In this document: positions 60,559-64,000 of the stretch, piece by piece
Layout: each line of letters opens with the position of its first letter
How positions within the stretch are numbered: the first letter of the stretch is position 1
Assembly (NCBI RefSeq): GCF_018143015.1
Contig: NC_054744.1
Coordinates: 124,001-188,000 of the forward strand
Source: Lytechinus variegatus
Lineage: Eukaryota; Echinodermata; Echinoidea; Temnopleuroida; Toxopneustidae
Direction: 5' to 3'
DNA length: 64,000 bases
The notes under the pieces: generated by a model
Seen by the model: the letters and a program-made list of their open reading frames with translations, nothing else
Told to the model about the DNA's origin: nothing
The model's database searches: none
Position numbers and translations under genes: made by a program

Positions 60559-62269
60559 TGGATAAGACGGTAGTTTTGGAACAATTGTAGTACATTATTG
60601 TCTTATTTTACTGCATATAATTTATTGAAAAATGTGTTATTTTTTTCTCAGATTCAACTGAAGAGCGAGAATCATCACAATTATAATCTCTTCAATTTAC
60701 ATTATTACCTTGCCCTTGAGTTTTACGGGTTAGAATGTTGAGTTCTATAGGGAAACATGAGAGTGTACATGATAAGAATTGTATGCTTTGAAATCAATTC
60801 CTATATCACCAAATTCTTTCTTCTTGAGTTTGTGTTAATATGAGAGGAAGGTAGTCTTAGTCTTCCATGGACTAGTCCTGTCTACTTTTATCAATCGTTG
60901 CCTTATAGCAGATTCACATGCTTGACAAAGCAAAATTTATTTCCAGAACCGTTTGTTGCTAAAATGTAAACATTTTTAAAAATAGATGATAATAAATCAT
61001 GAATAAAATATAATATTTGACTAGTTACTTGATGATTTATTGTTTAGGATATTACTGGAAATAATGAAAATAGACATAGAGTTTTTCCCCCCCCCCCCCC
61101 CCCAAAAAAAAATTACTACCGGACTTTAGCAACCAATACCTGTATCTGAGTATATCGATCGAAAAAGTTGTGTCTTCAGATTTTTAGAAATTATGACTAT
61201 TTACCTGTATCTTGGCACAAGTCCTATCTGATTTGATACAGTGATCACAAAGAAATAACATTTTTTTACAGCAAATTTCCCAAGTCATCTTGGAAAAGAT
61301 TATAAATGTGCTCATGATGCTATAATATTGAAACTGGCGACAACAGACAACAACATTTATGAAACAATAGCAGCAACTTTCATTATCACCATCTGCAGTT
61401 AAACACGAGAAGTTGAATTGATTATTACTTGTATGCTTAACAGGCCTCATTCTTTAAAAAAAAGGTGGACTAAAGAGAATTTGCACATTTGCTGCAAATA
61501 CCTGCATTTATTTGTGATCACTGAAACAAATAGAATGGGACTTTCTCAAAGATACAGGTAAAAAATCATATTTTTATAAACTGAAACCAAATCTATATTG
61601 AATGAGAATTTGAAAAGTTATTGGTTTCCAAAGTGACAAGTCCTATGGTAATTTTTTTTTTTTATCAATTGACAAACTGCAATTTGGATGTCATGGTTAC
61701 TCATTTAAATGAAAATCAATGGAATGATCGCTCTCCCAAAGTAAAGTGGGAGATAGTAATTAGGAGCTGAGTTTTCAATACTCTTGATATTTTTATGTAA
61801 AAAAATATTATTGTATGATTGCTATAATTTCTAATGTAAGTCAAGATAGATGGAATTTCCAATTAGTCAAGTATGGTTTCAAAGCAAGCTCTTGATTTTC
61901 TTTGATATGTGAAACACTTTATGCACAGATAGAAATGTTTGTAAGGTGCCAACTTTTTAAAACACTGCTGATAAATGGTTTAGTCCGAGCAATTTTAAAC
62001 TTCAGCACCCGTAGAAGAAGCAAAGATTTGATAAATTACCGGTACTGTAAAAGCTGAAATTTTTGCTGTGGTTTACTAAAATTTGCTTAAATTTTCCCTC
62101 ATAAGAATAAGATTTGTGTACAAGGATCTTTCAAAACATGAAAGTTACTTTTTATTAGAGGGTATCAAAAATCTTTATAGTAATTTTATGACAAATTATA
62201 TTTTGTGTCACGGATGGACAAATTGCAAACACTTAACTGATCACACTGGACTGTTTCCTTTTTCAACAG
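60559..62269. other. SET gene intron 3, unassigned part
   Basis: A C-run at 61087-61103. No gene or clear repeat ends recognised. Confidence 0.5.
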
Positions 62270-62339
62270 CCAAGTTCTATGTGGCACAGAGCTTTTGTAT
62301 GATTATGGATTTAAAAAGGGGGAGGAACCATGGAAACAG
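62270..62339 (+). CDS. KMT5A-like: KMT5A-like SET-domain methyltransferase, coding exon 4
   Basis: Encodes (S)QVLCGTELLYDYGFKKG then EEPWKQ. G.ELLYDYG is the C-terminal SET motif with the catalytic and aromatic-switch tyrosines. Acceptor TTCAACAG, donor GTAAAT, phase 0 at the end. No cysteine-rich post-SET follows, as in KMT5A. The SET-bearing part is about 151 residues in all. Confidence 0.93.
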
Positions 62340-63808
62340 GTAAATATGTACATGAAGCTACTTGTAAATTATGTGTATTTTTGTCTTGTCTAGTATTTTT
62401 TCTCTTAACCCTATGCCCTAGCAGCTCCTTTTATCTCCATTTCCCACCGTTTCCAACAACTGCCAGCTCCAAACAAACAAAAAATAAGTTGAAGACTGCT
62501 TATGGTAAAAATTTTGAGGTTCATTTTTGTTTTTAATTGCTAACCCAGCAGAAAAACAAAATTTAATTTTCATTTTCTCTGTAATGTGTTTTGTATTTGT
62601 ATTTATTTTCCATATATATACAATTAAATGACAATGTATGGCTGGATTGCCCTGCTCAGCTGCACCTACATGATGCAGCTTTTCTGCAGAGGGTTCCAGG
62701 AGCATAAAGTTATAAGATACAAAACAATATTATTCACAAAAGAACAATGAAATTGAGAAATGAAATTGTTTTAAGACAATTTACACATGTACATAAGAAT
62801 GTGGAACCAAGCAGCAAAATTCTATAAAAAAGTAAACCCAACCTTAAAGGTCAAGAAAAGTTTTGGTAAAAGTGAATATTTTCTTCTCCAAAATTTGTCT
62901 TCAAATCTAAATGAAATAATGATAATAGCATGCATATAGTGCACAAAAAAATGGTGTGAAAAATAAATGAGTTTTGGTCAAGCTATTACCTACATGTAAA
63001 ATGTGTTTAAGATATACAGTTTTGGGGGACCCGAGTTTTAACCGAAATATTCTTTCTTGATAAAGAACACCTTCTCATGCTCAAAAGTGGATGAAAATTT
63101 CAGAATTCAATTTTTGTGTATACCTTTTTATCATTCTGTGGTCAAATCTCGAAAACAATCTAGCATACGCCCAATAATAAACATATTACTGTTATCGAGA
63201 GAGGGCGCTAAATACAATTTAACGGTCAAATTCAAATTTTCAAAAGGAGTCAATACATAAAAATTATGCTATGGTCTCCAAATGCTTGTATTATGTCATG
63301 ATAAACATCCCGTATAATTCTCATTTTGAAATCTTTACCAAAATTATATTTGGGCTTTAAACGTAAAGATTAGTTTCGGGAGAGATGGCGCTTCAGATAT
63401 TTAATTACTTTGTGAGCTGCAGCAAAACTATCCACATGCATCATACAGTTTTTCCACAATAGATATATGTTCATAGTTTGTTTAAATAAAAATTGACCTA
63501 GAAATGGCTGAATTATTGCAAAACAAAAAACAAAACAAAAAAACGGAGCAGGTCGTTTTTTTCGAACAGTGCACTGTCCACACACAAAATCAATGTGAAT
63601 TCAAATCACCTGTACATACAACCAGGAACTCTCTGTGCACGCCCCGCTGATTCGCGGGGCAGAATATTGTAAGCGCAAACAGCACAACACAGCAGTCAAA
63701 TATTTCCAGATTTTTTATTTTTAATTCATGTGTAAGTGATATTTGTCTACATAATAACAACCATAATATCGTTGTTTTTATACTCCATTTATACCTACCA
63801 ACCAAAAG
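62340..63808. other. SET gene intron 4 (inferred)
   Basis: Runs from the GTAAAT donor to the candidate AG before the 13-residue repeats. Nothing else recognised. Confidence 0.5.
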
Positions 63809-64000
63809 CTGGCATCAAGTACTCGAGAGTCTCCCACCATCCAAGTGCTGGCATCAAGTACTCGAGAGTCTCCCACCAACAAAGAGCTGGCATCAAGTAC
63901 TAGAGAGTCTCCCACCAACAAAGAGCTGGCATCAAGTACTAGAGAATCTCCCACCAACAAAGAGCTGGCATCAAGTACTCGAGAGTCTCCCACCAACAAA
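63809..64000 (+). CDS. KMT5A-like: Probable exon 5 of the SET gene: 13-residue repeats, cut by window end
   Basis: Repeat LASSTRESPTNKE, period 39 bp, starting at 63809, 63848, 63887, 63926 and 63965 (last copy incomplete). A candidate acceptor AAAAG ends at 63808. Exon 4 ends in phase 0 and the repeat frame starts with the first base after this AG, so the two join in frame. Between the later copies the changes (CGA/AGA Arg, GAG/GAA Glu) are silent in this frame but alter residues on the other strand. The acceptor has a weak pyrimidine tract, so exon status is inference; the minisatellite itself is certain. Confidence 0.55.
   Translation, partial: MASSTRESPTIQVLASSTRESPTNKELASSTRESPTNKELASSTRESPTNKELASSTRESPTNK

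Noticed and set aside
63778-63999. Minus-strand 73-codon repeat protein (VGDSRVLDASS...)
   Set aside because: Sequence changes between copies alter residues in this frame but are silent on the plus strand, and only the plus strand joins in phase to the SET exons.

Overview
The window looks like nuclear DNA of a marine deuterostome, most likely an echinoderm and best of all a sea urchin. The evidence is the 5S rRNA sequence (an animal 5S beginning GCCTACGACC and ending GTTGTAGGC), intron-rich genes with GT-AG junctions, two tRNA-derived SINEs with ATT-rich tails, and a dense load of short non-autonomous DNA transposons. The species call is inference. I saw no retrovirus, LTR element, Polinton or toxin gene.

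Layout. (1) 1-20648 is a tandem 5S rDNA array on the minus strand, with 17 gene copies in units of about 1265 bp. It continues off the left edge and runs into a 500-N assembly gap (20649-21148). (2) 21149-31800 is gene-poor and holds MITEs, SINEs, low-complexity tracts, a cluster of short palindromic words and the 3' end of a LINE. (3) 31815-48733 holds, on the minus strand, five coding exons of an ELOVL-family very-long-chain fatty-acid elongase, close to ELOVL1/7. They cover the start codon through the HVFHH histidine box. The last third of the protein is not found. The long introns are packed with nested repeats. (4) About 50.5-50.85 kb is a CpG-rich segment with a probable 5' non-coding exon on the plus strand, so the two genes are probably head to head. 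(5) 52557-64000 holds, on the plus strand, a KMT5A-like SET-domain methyltransferase: four exons for the SET domain, plus a probable fifth exon of 13-residue repeats cut by the window edge.

The two protein genes have unrelated roles (lipid elongation and protein lysine methylation) and share at most a promoter region. The most unusual features are: a 65-bp minisatellite in the ELOVL gene that copies the end of an exon plus its splice donor, giving eight donors in a row; the coding repeat after the SET domain, whose later copies differ only at synonymous sites; several non-autonomous elements, each built around its own iterated 13-18 nt word; and a perfect TGACGTCA site just upstream of every 5S gene.
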